DNA of 64,000 nucleotides from CAWHXG01 sp963833235 (lineage in GTDB: Bacteria; Pseudomonadota; Alphaproteobacteria; Rhodobacterales; Rhodobacteraceae). A program made the position numbers and the translations under genes. Below are positions 18,952-27,291 of this stretch, in pieces (the first letter of the stretch is position 1; every line of letters begins with the position of its first letter). The notes beneath the pieces are model-generated. The model had not been told where the DNA came from, did no database searches, and saw only the letters and a program-made list of their open reading frames with translations. The DNA lies in contig CAWHXG010000003.1 in NCBI GenBank assembly GCA_963833235.1, forward strand, positions 62,001 to 126,000, given 5' to 3'.

Positions 18952-19308
18952 TCACATCCGCCAACGTCCCCCGCCCCCGGCGGCCAGCACCAGAAGCCCC
19001 CCGGCGATCGCCCAGTTCTTCACGAAGATCGACATCTGCCAGGGGTCGTCGGGCAGGTAATGAAACGCGCTCGTGCCGGCGCAATAGGCCGCCAGCGCGA
19101 AGGCCATCGGCCGCAGCCAGCGCCCGGTCACCAGCGCCGCGGCGCCGGCGGCGTTGAAGGCCAGCGCCGGCCAGACCAGCCAGCCGGGCAGCCCCATCCC
19201 CGCCAGCAGCCCCATCGCGTCGCCGGGCGAGACCGCCTTGTGCACCGCGCCCGCCGCGAACAGCGCCGCCAGCAGGCACCGCCCCGCGAAGCCCGCCAGG
19301 TTGCGCAT
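18952..19308 (-). CDS. DoxX-family small membrane protein
   Basis: 118 aa with four hydrophobic helices. It opens RNLAGFAGRCLLAALFAAGAV and contains HKAVSPGDAMGLLAGMGLP and FHYLPDDPWQMSIFVKNWA, the pattern of DoxX/SURF4-like proteins. These are inner-membrane proteins of uncertain function, sometimes linked to redox stress or quinol oxidation. The start is ATG at 19306-19308. It is divergent from gap across a 200-bp region. Confidence 0.85.
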   Translation of the reverse strand: MRNLAGFAGRCLLAALFAAGAVHKAVSPGDAMGLLAGMGLPGWLVWPALAFNAAGAAALVTGRWLRPMAFALAAYCAGTSAFHYLPDDPWQMSIFVKNWAIAGGLLVLAAGGGGRWRM

Positions 19309-19346
19309 GTGACCATCTCCCTAATCCGCCGCCCGCAGGGGTCCGA

Positions 19347-19379
19347 CACAAAGCCGACCGAAAGCCGACCGAACGCCGA
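19347..19379. repeat. Three 11-bp direct repeats upstream of gap
   Basis: Successive copies of AAAGCCGACCG (one with a base change, AACGCCGACAC) about 130-160 bp before the gap start codon, between the divergent DoxX and gap genes. Eleven base pairs is one helical turn, so the copies face the same side of DNA; a regulator site is possible but unproven. Confidence 0.55.
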
Positions 19380-19508
19380 CACCCGTTTCCGCCGCTTTTG
19401 CCGGCCCCGCAAGCCGCCAGTGCCGCAGGGTTGACCTTTGCGCCCCCTTGTCCGACTTAACCGGTATCGGCCCCAAGCGGGCCCCAGGCGCGGACGAAAG
19501 GCACCCCC

Positions 19509-20510
19509 ATGGCTTTGAGAGTTGCAATCAACGGCTTCGGCCGGATCGGGCGTAACGTGCTGAGAAGCATCATCGAATCCGGCCGCGACGATATCGAGGT
19601 GGTGGCCGTCAACGATCTCGGCCCGGTCGAGACCAACGCCCATCTGCTGCGCTACGACAGCGTCCACGGCCGCTTCCCCGCCACCGTCACCGTCGATGGC
19701 GACAGCATCGACGTCGGCCGCGGCGCAATCAAGGTCACGTCGCTCCGCAACCCCGCCGAACTCCCCTGGTCCGACATCGACATCGCCATGGAATGCACCG
19801 GCATCTTCACCGACCGCGACAAGGCGGCCCAGCATCTTGAGAACGGATCGAAGCGGGTGCTGATCTCGGCTCCGGGGAAAAACGCCGACAAGACAATCGT
19901 CTACGGGGTGAACGACGGCAAGCTGACCGCCGAGGACACGGTCGTCTCGAACGCGTCCTGCACCACCAATTGCCTCAGCCCCGTCGCCAAGGTGCTCAAC
20001 GACACCATCGGCATCAAGCGCGGCTTCATGACCACGATCCACAGCTACACCGGCGACCAGCCGACGCTCGACACCATGCACAAGGACCTCTACCGCGCCC
20101 GCGCCGCCGCGATGAGCATGATCCCGACCTCCACGGGTGCGGCCAAGGCCGTGGGCCTGGTGCTGCCAGAGCTCGACGGCAAGCTCGATGGGGTGGCGAT
20201 ACGGGTGCCGACCCCCAACGTTTCCGTGGTGGATCTGGTCTTCGAGGCAGATCGCGACACCAGCGTCGAAGAGATCAACGATGCCATCCGGCAAGCCGCC
20301 GACGGGGCGATGAACGGAATATTAGCCTATACCGACGAAAAGCTCGTTTCGATGGATTTCAATCACGATCCGCATTCGTCGATCTTCCACACCGACCAGA
20401 CGAAGGTGATGGAAGGCTCGATGTGCCGGATCCTCACGTGGTACGACAACGAATGGGGCTTCTCCAACCGCATGGCCGACACCGCCGTCGCCATGGGCAA
20501 GCTGATCTGA
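19509..20510 (+). CDS. gap: Type I glyceraldehyde-3-phosphate dehydrogenase
   Basis: 333 aa, standard length. The NAD-binding domain starts ALRVAINGFGRIGRNVLRS; VNDL at 35-38 carries the Asp expected for NAD preference. The catalytic Cys is C151 in SNASCTTNCLSP, followed by the catalytic His in TTIHSYTGDQ. It oxidises glyceraldehyde 3-phosphate to 1,3-bisphosphoglycerate in glycolysis or the reverse in gluconeogenesis. The start is ATG at 19509. A strong terminator hairpin follows at 20588-20618, so the transcript is monocistronic. Confidence 0.97.
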   Translation: MALRVAINGFGRIGRNVLRSIIESGRDDIEVVAVNDLGPVETNAHLLRYDSVHGRFPATVTVDGDSIDVGRGAIKVTSLRNPAELPWSDIDIAMECTGIFTDRDKAAQHLENGSKRVLISAPGKNADKTIVYGVNDGKLTAEDTVVSNASCTTNCLSPVAKVLNDTIGIKRGFMTTIHSYTGDQPTLDTMHKDLYRARAAAMSMIPTSTGAAKAVGLVLPELDGKLDGVAIRVPTPNVSVVDLVFEADRDTSVEEINDAIRQAADGAMNGILAYTDEKLVSMDFNHDPHSSIFHTDQTKVMEGSMCRILTWYDNEWGFSNRMADTAVAMGKLI

Positions 20511-20587
20511 CTGCCTGCGGAGGGCGCGGTTCGTCGCTGCATCGCGGCGTTCTCGTAAACCGTTAATATTTCGTTACATTAGTGGGC

Positions 20588-20618
20588 AGGTAGCCTTGCA
20601 TTCCATGCAAGGCTGCCT
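20588..20618 (+). terminator. Intrinsic terminator of gap
   Basis: AGGTAGCCTTGCAT, loop TCC, ATGCAAGGCTGCCT: a 14-bp stem with one G-T pair, followed by TTCGTT. It lies about 80 bp after the gap stop. Confidence 0.85.
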
Positions 20619-20631
20619 TTCGTTCTACCCC

Positions 20632-20659
20632 CTTGCTGCAACGCGGCAATTGGCTAGAT
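20632..20659 (+). promoter_or_regulatory. Candidate promoter of the DUF1127 gene
   Basis: CTTG at 20632-20635, an 18-nt spacer and CTAGAT at 20654-20659. DUF1127 genes in Rhodobacter are known members of heat-shock/oxidative-stress sigma (RpoH) regulons, and a CTTG-type -35 with a CTA-type -10 would fit. This is inference from spacing and motif only. Confidence 0.4.
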
Positions 20660-20667
20660 ATGGGTCA

Positions 20668-20700
20668 CGAGGCGGGGATAGCGCTAACGTTCCCGCCTCG
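20668..20700 (+). promoter_or_regulatory. 5' UTR hairpin of the DUF1127 gene
   Basis: CGAGGCGGGGA at 20668-20678 pairs with TTCCCGCCTCG at 20690-20700 (11 bp, one G-U) around an 11-nt loop. It starts just after the predicted transcription start and ends 26 nt before the start codon, so it would form in the mRNA leader. Confidence 0.6.
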
Positions 20701-20726
20701 CCCACAACGAACCAAGGATGTACGAC

Positions 20727-20885
20727 ATGACAATGATCTCCCGCCTTCGCCAAGCCGCCCGCCGCCGGGCCGCCTACCGCCGGACCCTCGCCGAACTGCG
20801 GGCCCTGCCGATCGACAGCCGGCTCGACCTCGACATCTACCATGGCGACATCGACCGTATCGCAGCCCAAGCCGTCTACGGCTGA
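20727..20885 (+). CDS. Small DUF1127 protein
   Basis: 52 aa, rich in Arg. It has the DUF1127 signature: an amphipathic RLRQAARRRAAYRRTLAEL helix followed by a short acidic region with SRLDLDIYHGDIDRIA. Small DUF1127 proteins of alphaproteobacteria bind RNA or affect phosphate, carbon and stress responses; in Rhodobacter one is co-transcribed with CcsR small RNAs. AAGGA lies 8 nt before the ATG at 20727. An in-frame ATG at 20718 is possible but overlaps that site. It is framed by a leader hairpin and a terminator, forming a compact monocistronic unit. Confidence 0.88.
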   Translation: MTMISRLRQAARRRAAYRRTLAELRALPIDSRLDLDIYHGDIDRIAAQAVYG

Positions 20886-20965
20886 TGCCCCTGGGCGCGC
20901 GCCCCGAAGGGTGCGATGCCGGTGAGGGTCAGCAGGAGGGCGACCCGAGCCCGCGACAGACATGA

Positions 20966-20996
20966 AAGGCGCAACCCACCCGGTTGCGCCTTTTCT
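20966..20996 (+). terminator. Intrinsic terminator of the DUF1127 gene
   Basis: AAGGCGCAACC, loop CACC, GGTTGCGCCTTTTCTCGTT: a perfect 10-11 bp GC-rich stem followed by a T run, about 80 bp after the DUF1127 stop. Confidence 0.9.
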
Positions 20997-21223
20997 CGTT
21001 TCTAACCCGCCGATGGGCGCCGATCAGGCTTCCGACATCGGGAAAAGGCCGATCAGGGCTGCCAGGAAGTGCTTTCTGGCGCGGCACAGATCAGTCTCAT
21101 GACGGTGGCTTTGGGCACGGTGCCAACGCTGCGATCTGCACGCCATCCGCGAGATCGGCAACCGGCAAGGCAACCCCCACTGGCAAGACCCCTCCGTCCG
21201 GCGATGACAATGCCTTTGTAGAG

Positions 21224-22120
21224 CTAGCTCAGGTACGTCCCGAAGAAGGCCAGAGTCCTGTCCCAGGCCAGCGTCGCCGCCTCCTCGTCGTAGCGCGGCG
21301 TGGTGTCGTTGTGGAAACCGTGGTTCACATCCTGGTAGAAGTGCACCGAGAATTCCTTGCCCGCTTCTTCGAGTGCAGCGCCGTAAGCCTCCCAGCCGGC
21401 GTTGATCCGGTCGTCCAGCCCCGCATAGTGGATCATCAGCGGCGCCTCGATCGCCGGCACGTCCGCTGCCTCGGGCTGGCGCCCGTAGAACGGCACGCTC
21501 GCCGCCAGGTCCGGATAGGCCACTGCCAGCGCGTTGCAGACCCCGCCGCCGTAACAGAAGCCCACGGCCCCCACCTTGCCGGTCGATCCCTCGTGGTCGC
21601 GCAGAAACTCGAACGCCGCGAAGAAATCCGCCATCAGCTTGGCGCCGTCGAGCTCTCGCTGCATCTCGCGCCCCGCCTCGTCGGTGCCCGGATAGCCGCC
21701 CAGCGGGGTCAGGCCGTCGGGCGCGAAGGCCAGATACCCCGCTTTCGCCGCACGGCGGGCGACGTCTTCGATATAGGGGTTCAACCCGCGATTTTCGTGG
21801 ATCACCAGCACCGCGGGCAAGGCGCCGTCGCTGCCGGCGGGCCGGGCCATCAGGCCGCGGATCGTCCCGTGCCCCTCGGTGCTCTCGTACGAGACGACCT
21901 CGGTCGCGATCTCGGGATCGTCGGGCGCCACCTGCTGCGCCCAGGCATAATTCGGCTGCAGCTGCTCGAGAAGCATCGCTCCGGTCACCCCCGCCGCGGC
22001 GTATTTCCCGGCCTGCGACATGAACTCGCGTTTCGACATCTTGCCGTGCACGTAGCCGTCGAAGATCTCCAGGATGCGCTGGTCGAAATCCTTCGCGCGC
22101 TTGCGGGTGGGTGCGGTCAT
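21224..22120 (-). CDS. Dienelactone hydrolase family protein
   Basis: 298 aa. An N-terminal extension of about 60 residues (KMSKREFMSQAGKYAAAGVTG, then AWAQQ) precedes the alpha/beta hydrolase domain and looks like a non-canonical Tat-like export signal, though the first Arg of the pair is Lys-Arg. The DLH nucleophile elbow is GFCYGGG with a catalytic Cys, the Asp lies in HYAGLDDRIN and the His in DVNHGFHND. DLH enzymes hydrolyse lactones or esters. The start is ATG at 22118-22120 and it is a single gene downstream of coaD on the same strand. Confidence 0.9.
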   Translation of the reverse strand: MTAPTRKRAKDFDQRILEIFDGYVHGKMSKREFMSQAGKYAAAGVTGAMLLEQLQPNYAWAQQVAPDDPEIATEVVSYESTEGHGTIRGLMARPAGSDGALPAVLVIHENRGLNPYIEDVARRAAKAGYLAFAPDGLTPLGGYPGTDEAGREMQRELDGAKLMADFFAAFEFLRDHEGSTGKVGAVGFCYGGGVCNALAVAYPDLAASVPFYGRQPEAADVPAIEAPLMIHYAGLDDRINAGWEAYGAALEEAGKEFSVHFYQDVNHGFHNDTTPRYDEEAATLAWDRTLAFFGTYLS

Positions 22121-22164
22121 GTCGTGCCTCCTCGGCCAGGGTGATCGACCGGGATGTTAACCGT

Positions 22165-22665
22165 CTAACCCTCGTTGTCGTAACGTTTTCGCAGCGCCTG
22201 CGCCACTTCGGGGGTCACGAACTCGTTCACCTGCCCGCCAAGGCGCGCGATCTCCTTCACCAGCCGCGAGGCGATGGCCTGATGCTGCGCCTCGGCCATC
22301 AGAAAGACCGTCTCGATGCTGTCGTCGAGCACCCGGTTCATGCCCACCATCTGGAATTCGTATTCGAAGTCCGAAACCGCCCGCAGCCCGCGTATGATCA
22401 CGCCGGCGCCCACGTCGCGCGCGCAGTCGATCAGCAGGTTCTCGAAGGGATGCACCACGATCTCGCAACCTGCGCCGCTCAGGACCCCTTCGCAATGCCG
22501 GCCGATCATGTCCACCCGCTCCTCCAGCGAGAAGAGCGGGCCTTTGTCGCGATTGATGGCCACGCCGATCACCAGCCTGTCGACCAGCGCACAGGAGCGG
22601 CGGATGATGTCGGCATGGCCCAAAGTGAGCGGGTCGAAGGTGCCGGGGTAAAGTCCGATGCGCAA
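22165..22665 (-). CDS. coaD: Phosphopantetheine adenylyltransferase
   Basis: 166 aa from a TTG start at 22663-22665, which gives MRIGLYPGTFDPLTLGHADII and the family's exact usual length. An upstream ATG at 22713 would add a 16-residue tail without homology. The nucleotidyltransferase TLGH motif, RGLRAVSDFEYEFQM and the closing VKEIARLGG segment are present. It adenylates 4'-phosphopantetheine, the penultimate step of coenzyme A synthesis. It sits between a CBS protein gene and the dienelactone hydrolase gene, all on the minus strand but with gaps. Confidence 0.94.
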   Translation of the reverse strand: MRIGLYPGTFDPLTLGHADIIRRSCALVDRLVIGVAINRDKGPLFSLEERVDMIGRHCEGVLSGAGCEIVVHPFENLLIDCARDVGAGVIIRGLRAVSDFEYEFQMVGMNRVLDDSIETVFLMAEAQHQAIASRLVKEIARLGGQVNEFVTPEVAQALRKRYDNEG

Positions 22666-22756
22666 AGGGCTGTCGCCTGTCAGTCGGTCGCCCGAAGCGC
22701 GGGCCATTCTCATGCGGGGTGGTTCATCGCCGCCACGGGCACGCGCCGCCCGGCGG

Positions 22757-23191
22757 TCAGTAGCCCATGATCATCCCTTCAAGAGCTTCCTTCTCCATCG
22801 AGACCTCGTCGAGCCGGTACTTCACCACGTCGCCCAGGGTCACCAGGCCCACCATCTCGCCGGCTTCGACCACCGGCATGTGGCGGAACCGCCCGTTGGT
22901 CATCGCCGCCAGAACCGTATCGGCACGGTCCTGGCGGCCGCAGGTGACGATCTTGGTGGTCATCAGCTTCTCGACGGGATCCTCGAGGCAGGCACCGCCC
23001 CGGCGCGCGATCTCCCGCACGATGTCGCGCTCGGACAGCACGCCCTGCGCCTGCTTGCCATCGGCCGAGATGACGACCGTGCCGATGCGCTTCTCGGCCA
23101 GAACCTTGGCGGCTTCGGCGACGGAGCTTCCGGGCGGCAGCGTCACCACGTCGTCGTTGCCCTTTGACCGCAATATCTTCGCAACCGTCAT
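22757..23191 (-). CDS. Tandem CBS-domain protein
   Basis: 144 aa consisting of a single Bateman module: CBS1 about 8-65 (GTVVISADGKQAQGVLSERD) and CBS2 about 75-135 (RFRHMPVVEAGEMVGLVTLG). Stand-alone CBS proteins bind adenine nucleotides and modulate partner enzymes, but the partner is unknown here. The start is ATG at 23189-23191, with GGAGGA 6 nt upstream. It is divergent from mmsA across 178 bp that contains a 14-bp palindrome. Confidence 0.93.
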   Translation of the reverse strand: MTVAKILRSKGNDDVVTLPPGSSVAEAAKVLAEKRIGTVVISADGKQAQGVLSERDIVREIARRGGACLEDPVEKLMTTKIVTCGRQDRADTVLAAMTNGRFRHMPVVEAGEMVGLVTLGDVVKYRLDEVSMEKEALEGMIMGY

Positions 23192-23276
23192 GACATTCCT
23201 CCGCTCCTCCGCCAGCGTGACCGCGGGCTGGTTCAGCGTCGTCCGGGGCGGGCCCGCGTGTCAAGGCGCAGCGCCC

Positions 23277-23290
23277 ATGGGCATGCCCAT
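23277..23290. promoter_or_regulatory. Perfect 14-bp palindrome between the CBS gene and mmsA
   Basis: ATGGGCATGCCCAT reads identically on both strands. It lies about 80 bp upstream of the mmsA start codon and is a plausible operator for mmsA or the divergent CBS gene. No regulator is encoded next to it. Confidence 0.4.
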
Positions 23291-23368
23291 ATGCGGTTCC
23301 GCGTTTTGCGGGTTCAGTCCCCCCTTGGCCGTCGCTAGGGTGGCCCCGCAGCGAGGGAGGCAGACGCC

Positions 23369-24868
23369 ATGAAGCGCATCGGACATTTCATCGACGGGGC
23401 GCGCGTCGATCCCGCAGAGGGGCGGACCGCGGAGGTCTTCAACCCCGCGACGGGCGAGGTGCAGGCCAAGGTCGCCCTGGCCAGCACGGCCGAGGTCGAC
23501 GCCGCAATCGCCGCCGCCGCCGCGGCACAGCCCGCCTGGGCCGCCACCAACCCGCAGAAGCGCGGACGCGTGCTGATGGAGTTCGTGCGTCTGCTGAACC
23601 GCGACATGGACGCGTTGGCAGAGGCGCTTTCCGCCGAGCATGGCAAGACCCTGCCCGACGCCCGCGGCGACGTGCAGCGGGGGCTGGAGGTGGTGGAGTT
23701 CTGCATCGGTGCCCCGCATCTGCTGAAGGGCGACTACACGGACGGCGCCGGCCCGGGGATCGACATGTATTCCATGCGCCAGCCATTGGGCGTCGTCGCC
23801 GGGATAACCCCCTTCAACTTCCCCGCCATGATCCCGCTGTGGAAGATGGCGCCGGCGCTGGCCTGCGGCAACGCCTTCATCCTCAAGCCATCAGAGCGCG
23901 ACCCGACCGTGCCGCTGATGCTGGCGGAGCTATTGAAGGAGGCCGGCCTGCCCGACGGTTGCCTGCAGGTCGTCAACGGCGACAAGGAGGCGGTGGACGC
24001 GCTCCTCGACAACGAAACCGTGCAGGCCATCGGCTTCGTCGGCTCCACGCCCATCGCGGAATACATCTATGCCCGCGGCTGCGCGGCCGGCAAGCGCGTT
24101 CAGTGCTTCGGCGGGGCTAAGAACCATATGATCGTCATGCCCGATGCCGATCTCGATCAGGCCGCCGACGCGCTGGTGGGCGCGGGCTTCGGCGCTGCGG
24201 GCGAGCGCTGCATGGCGATCAGCGTGGCGGTGCCGGTGGGCGAGGCGACGGCGAACAAGCTGATCGAAAAGCTCGTGCCGCGGATCGAAAAGCTGAAGGT
24301 CGGGCCCTACACCTCCGGCGCCGAGGTGGATTACGGCCCCGTGGTCACAGCGGCGGCCAAGCGCAACATCGAAGGGCTGGTGCAATCGGGGATCGACGCG
24401 GGCGCCGAGCTGGTCGTCGATGGCCGGGGCTTCAGCTTGCAGGGCTACGAGGAGGGTTTCTTCATCGGCCCACACCTCTTCGACCGGGTGACGCCGGAGA
24501 TGGATATCTACCGCAAGGAAATTTTCGGCCCCGTTCTCTGCACCGTCCGCGCCAAGAGCTATGAAGAGGCGCTGAAGCTGGCCATGGACAACGAGTATGG
24601 CAACGGCACCGCGATCTTCACCCGCGACGGCGACGCGGCGCGCGACTTCGCCGCCCGCGTCAACGTCGGCATGGTCGGCATCAACGTGCCAATCCCGGTG
24701 CCGCTCGCCTACCACACCTTCGGCGGCTGGAAGAAATCGGTCTTCGGCGACCTGAACCAGCACGGGCCGGACGCCTTCCGTTTCTACACCCGCACCAAGA
24801 CGGTCACCGCCCGCTGGCCGAGCGGCATCAAGGAAGGCGGCGAATTCTCCATTCCGGTCATGGAATAG
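23369..24868 (+). CDS. mmsA: Methylmalonate-semialdehyde dehydrogenase (CoA-acylating)
   Basis: 499 aa. Aldehyde dehydrogenase fold: the cofactor-binding TPFNFPAMIPLWKMAPALA segment, the FVGSTPIAEYIY nucleotide loop, and the catalytic Cys in GAAGERCMAISVAVP. The KRVQCFGGAKNHMIVMPDA stretch and missing general-base Glu are typical of the MmsA branch. It converts methylmalonate semialdehyde to propionyl-CoA in valine catabolism, and malonate semialdehyde to acetyl-CoA. The start is ATG at 23369 after GAGGGAGG. The rest of the pathway (acd, hydrolase, mmsB) lies 2.4 kb downstream on the same strand but in a separate transcript. Confidence 0.96.
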   Translation: MKRIGHFIDGARVDPAEGRTAEVFNPATGEVQAKVALASTAEVDAAIAAAAAAQPAWAATNPQKRGRVLMEFVRLLNRDMDALAEALSAEHGKTLPDARGDVQRGLEVVEFCIGAPHLLKGDYTDGAGPGIDMYSMRQPLGVVAGITPFNFPAMIPLWKMAPALACGNAFILKPSERDPTVPLMLAELLKEAGLPDGCLQVVNGDKEAVDALLDNETVQAIGFVGSTPIAEYIYARGCAAGKRVQCFGGAKNHMIVMPDADLDQAADALVGAGFGAAGERCMAISVAVPVGEATANKLIEKLVPRIEKLKVGPYTSGAEVDYGPVVTAAAKRNIEGLVQSGIDAGAELVVDGRGFSLQGYEEGFFIGPHLFDRVTPEMDIYRKEIFGPVLCTVRAKSYEEALKLAMDNEYGNGTAIFTRDGDAARDFAARVNVGMVGINVPIPVPLAYHTFGGWKKSVFGDLNQHGPDAFRFYTRTKTVTARWPSGIKEGGEFSIPVME

Positions 24869-24881
24869 GATCCGAATAGAA

Positions 24882-24912
24882 AAAGCCCTGTCCCGAGGGA
24901 CAGGGCCTTTCG
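24882..24912. terminator. Bidirectional terminator between mmsA and the VPLPA gene
   Basis: GCCCTGTCC at 24885-24893, loop CGAG, GGACAGGGC at 24898-24906, preceded by AAAA and followed by CTTT. It has A and T tracts on opposite sides, so it can stop transcription of both convergent genes. Confidence 0.85.
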
Positions 24913-24931
24913 ATCGAAGTTGCCTTACGTA

Positions 24932-25514
24932 TCAGGCGCGGCGCGCGGCGAACCTCATGCCGCCCAGTGCGCCGAAGCCTGCCAGAAGCAGCAGACCGGC
25001 TGCCGGCAGCGGAATCGGGGTCATCGGCGGAGTATCGTCCATGCCGCCCTGATAGACGGACCAGTGCGAAAGGCCAGGGCCGCGCTGACCGTTGCCCTTG
25101 AGGAGCGACAGCGTGTCGAAGGCGCCCGAGAACACGTTCAGGTCCATCAGGAAGGCGGAGAAGGTAGGACCGCCCTTGAGAACGAACATGACCGGATCGA
25201 AGCCGCCATAGCTGTCGACAGACCACATGCCGGATCCGACTGTGAGTTCGATTCCGTTGCCGGACTTCTGTTCCCGAGGCACTGTCGAGCTTCAGCACCT
25301 GCGTCCAGCCGGTGATCCCGAAGATCCCGTCGAGATTCTGGTTGCTGTCGTTACCCTCGAAGATGCCTTCGCAAGCGGTCGCACCCTCGACGCTGGCCGT
25401 GATGCAGTCCGTCCCGGTGAGCGTCAGCGCCTGCGCGCCCGTCCCGAGGGCAAGGGCGAGAAAGCCTGCCGCGGCAAACGTGACGGCTTTGATAGAATTC
25501 AATTGGTTGAACAT
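24932..25514 (-). pseudogene. VPLPA-CTERM sorting-domain protein, frameshifted
   Basis: The N-terminal half starts at ATG 25512-25514 with a signal peptide (ends TGAQALT near residue 31) and reads to LDSASGTE. The C-terminal half continues in another frame from about 25282 with KSGNGIELTVGSGMW to the stop at 24932. One indel at about 25275-25285 joins them into roughly 193 aa. The C-terminus has IPLPAAGLLLLAGFGALGG followed by basic residues, the VPLPA-CTERM signal recognised by an exosortase (XrtD type) for surface or extracellular sorting. No exosortase is in this window. The AT-rich upstream region is unlike its surroundings. Confidence 0.82.
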
Positions 25515-26011
25515 CGAAATACCCCTTCAAATGCACACCCCATATACACGTGACCCCGTCATTCGTGACTAATTTTAACCCTTTTGGATGATTTCTGATC
25601 AGCTTGTTCAAGGCCAGTTCTCAATGTTGGTTCAAGTTGTGGATTGTCGCACGATCTTGATAATTCAAGGAATGATCGACGCGGGCGCCCCTATGAGTGA
25701 TTCGGCGGAAGCAACGTCGTACTTGCCGCTCTTCCATCTGCAGGTAGGGTTTTCGGAGAGGGCCGGTCGGGAGGGCGAAGTGAACCGCGATTGCATCGAC
25801 GCACGTGTTCATGGCGGAACATGCCGGGTTCACTGCCCGCTCCCTTGCCGCGATGGTTCGCCCCATCCGACCCAGGCACCGCGCAGGTGCCCGCACGCTG
25901 AGCGGGCCGGCCGGTGACCGCCTGTCTCGATCCTGCCGAAACCTGCGGGAACTCGTCGGCTCGCTCGCCAGTCCGGCACGCCGGCCGGCGCGCTGCCCTT
26001 CCGGGGGCCCG
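25515..26011. other. Intergenic region between the VPLPA gene and the ligase gene
   Basis: About 500 bp. The first 180 bp are markedly AT-rich, with TTTTAACCC and TTGATAATTC stretches, and probably hold the VPLPA-protein promoter. The rest returns to high GC with no gene; an in-frame upstream extension of the ligase frame (from 25805) lacks family similarity. Confidence 0.5.
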
Positions 26012-27139
26012 ATGACCTCGACCGACTTCTCCATCGGGATCGAGGAAGAGTATCTGCTGGTCGACCGTGACTCGCTGTTGCCCACGGCCGCGCCGGAGGG
26101 GCTGCTCGAGGCCTGCCAGAAAGTCCTTGGCGATCAGGTCAGCCCGGAATTGCTGAACTGCCAGATCGAGATCGGCACGAAGGTCTGCGAGGGCGTGGCC
26201 GAGGCACGGGCCGATCTTGCCCGGCTGCGCACAACGGTCGCCGCGGTCGCCGGGCGCTACAACCTCGCGCCCGTCGCCGTCAGCTGCCACCCGATGGCCG
26301 ACTGGACCGAACAGACCACCACCGACAAAGACCGCTACAACGAGCTGGAGCGCGACATGGCCTCGCTGGCGCGGCGCATGCTGATCTGCGGGATGCACGT
26401 GCATGTGGGCATAGGCAGCAAGGCCGAGCGGATCGACCTGATGGGCCAGCTTGCCTATTTTCTGCCGCACCTTCTGGCGCTGTCCGTCTCCTCGCCCTTC
26501 TGGCGGGGCGAGGATACCGGGCTCTCGTCGTACCGGCTGACCGTGTTCGACGGCATGCCGCGCACCGGTCTGCCGCCGAAGTTCGCCGGGTGGGACGAAT
26601 ACCGCCGCGCCGTGGACACGATGGTCGACCTTGAGCTGATCGAGGACAGCACGAAGATCTGGTGGGACCTGCGCCCCTCGCACAAGTATCCCACGCTCGA
26701 GACCCGCATCTGCGACGTGACCCCGCGGATGAGCGATGCCTTGGCGCTGGCCGGGCTGACCCAGTGCATCGCGCGGATGCTGCACCGCCTGCGCATGCGC
26801 AACCAGCGCTGGCGGCTCTACGATCCGTTCCTCATCGCCGAGAACCGCTGGCGCGCGCAGCGCTACGGGGCGACCGAGGGGCTGATCGATTTCGGCCGGG
26901 GCGCGATCGTGCCGCTGGCGGAGCTGGTCGAGGAGCTGCTCGACCTGGTCGCCGAGGATGCCGCGGCGCTCGGCTGCGAGGACGATATCGCCGGCGTCCG
27001 CCGGATCGTATCGGACGGGACGAGCGCTGCGCGGCAGCGGACCGTCCGCGCCGAGGCCCTGGAGGCCGGGCAATCGGGCGAGGACGCCATGCGCGCCGTC
27101 GTGCAGCACCTGATCGAGGAGTACCACGCCGACCTCTGA
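26012..27139 (+). CDS. Carboxylate-amine ligase (YbdK/GCS2 family)
   Basis: 375 aa, typical length. ATG at 26012 is chosen because the family motif IGIEEEYLLVD follows at once (about 7-17). The GCS2 core continues with NCQIEIGTKVCEG, CGMHVHVGIG (metal/substrate binding) and LRPSHKYPTLETRICDV. The family has weak glutamate-cysteine ligase activity, and its physiological substrate is generally unknown. The frame stays open 207 bp upstream, but that part is Arg/Pro-rich without similarity. It precedes acd by 152 bp on the same strand. Confidence 0.92.
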   Translation: MTSTDFSIGIEEEYLLVDRDSLLPTAAPEGLLEACQKVLGDQVSPELLNCQIEIGTKVCEGVAEARADLARLRTTVAAVAGRYNLAPVAVSCHPMADWTEQTTTDKDRYNELERDMASLARRMLICGMHVHVGIGSKAERIDLMGQLAYFLPHLLALSVSSPFWRGEDTGLSSYRLTVFDGMPRTGLPPKFAGWDEYRRAVDTMVDLELIEDSTKIWWDLRPSHKYPTLETRICDVTPRMSDALALAGLTQCIARMLHRLRMRNQRWRLYDPFLIAENRWRAQRYGATEGLIDFGRGAIVPLAELVEELLDLVAEDAAALGCEDDIAGVRRIVSDGTSAARQRTVRAEALEAGQSGEDAMRAVVQHLIEEYHADL

Positions 27140-27291
27140 GCGCGCGGGGCGCGCCAGATCACCCGCCGTGGCTCGGATGGCAGCTGGGGCGGCCCGCCTG
27201 CCCGAACGGCAAGGGCCCTTTGCCCGCTTTACCCTTGCCATGCCCCTTGCCATGGATACGCTTCGCCGGCAGGGCGCCTGAGGAGAGCGGG

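Noticed and set aside
20886..20996. CcsR-type small RNA downstream of the DUF1127 gene
   Set aside because: No CCTCCT loop motif on the sense strand; only the terminator hairpin is seen.
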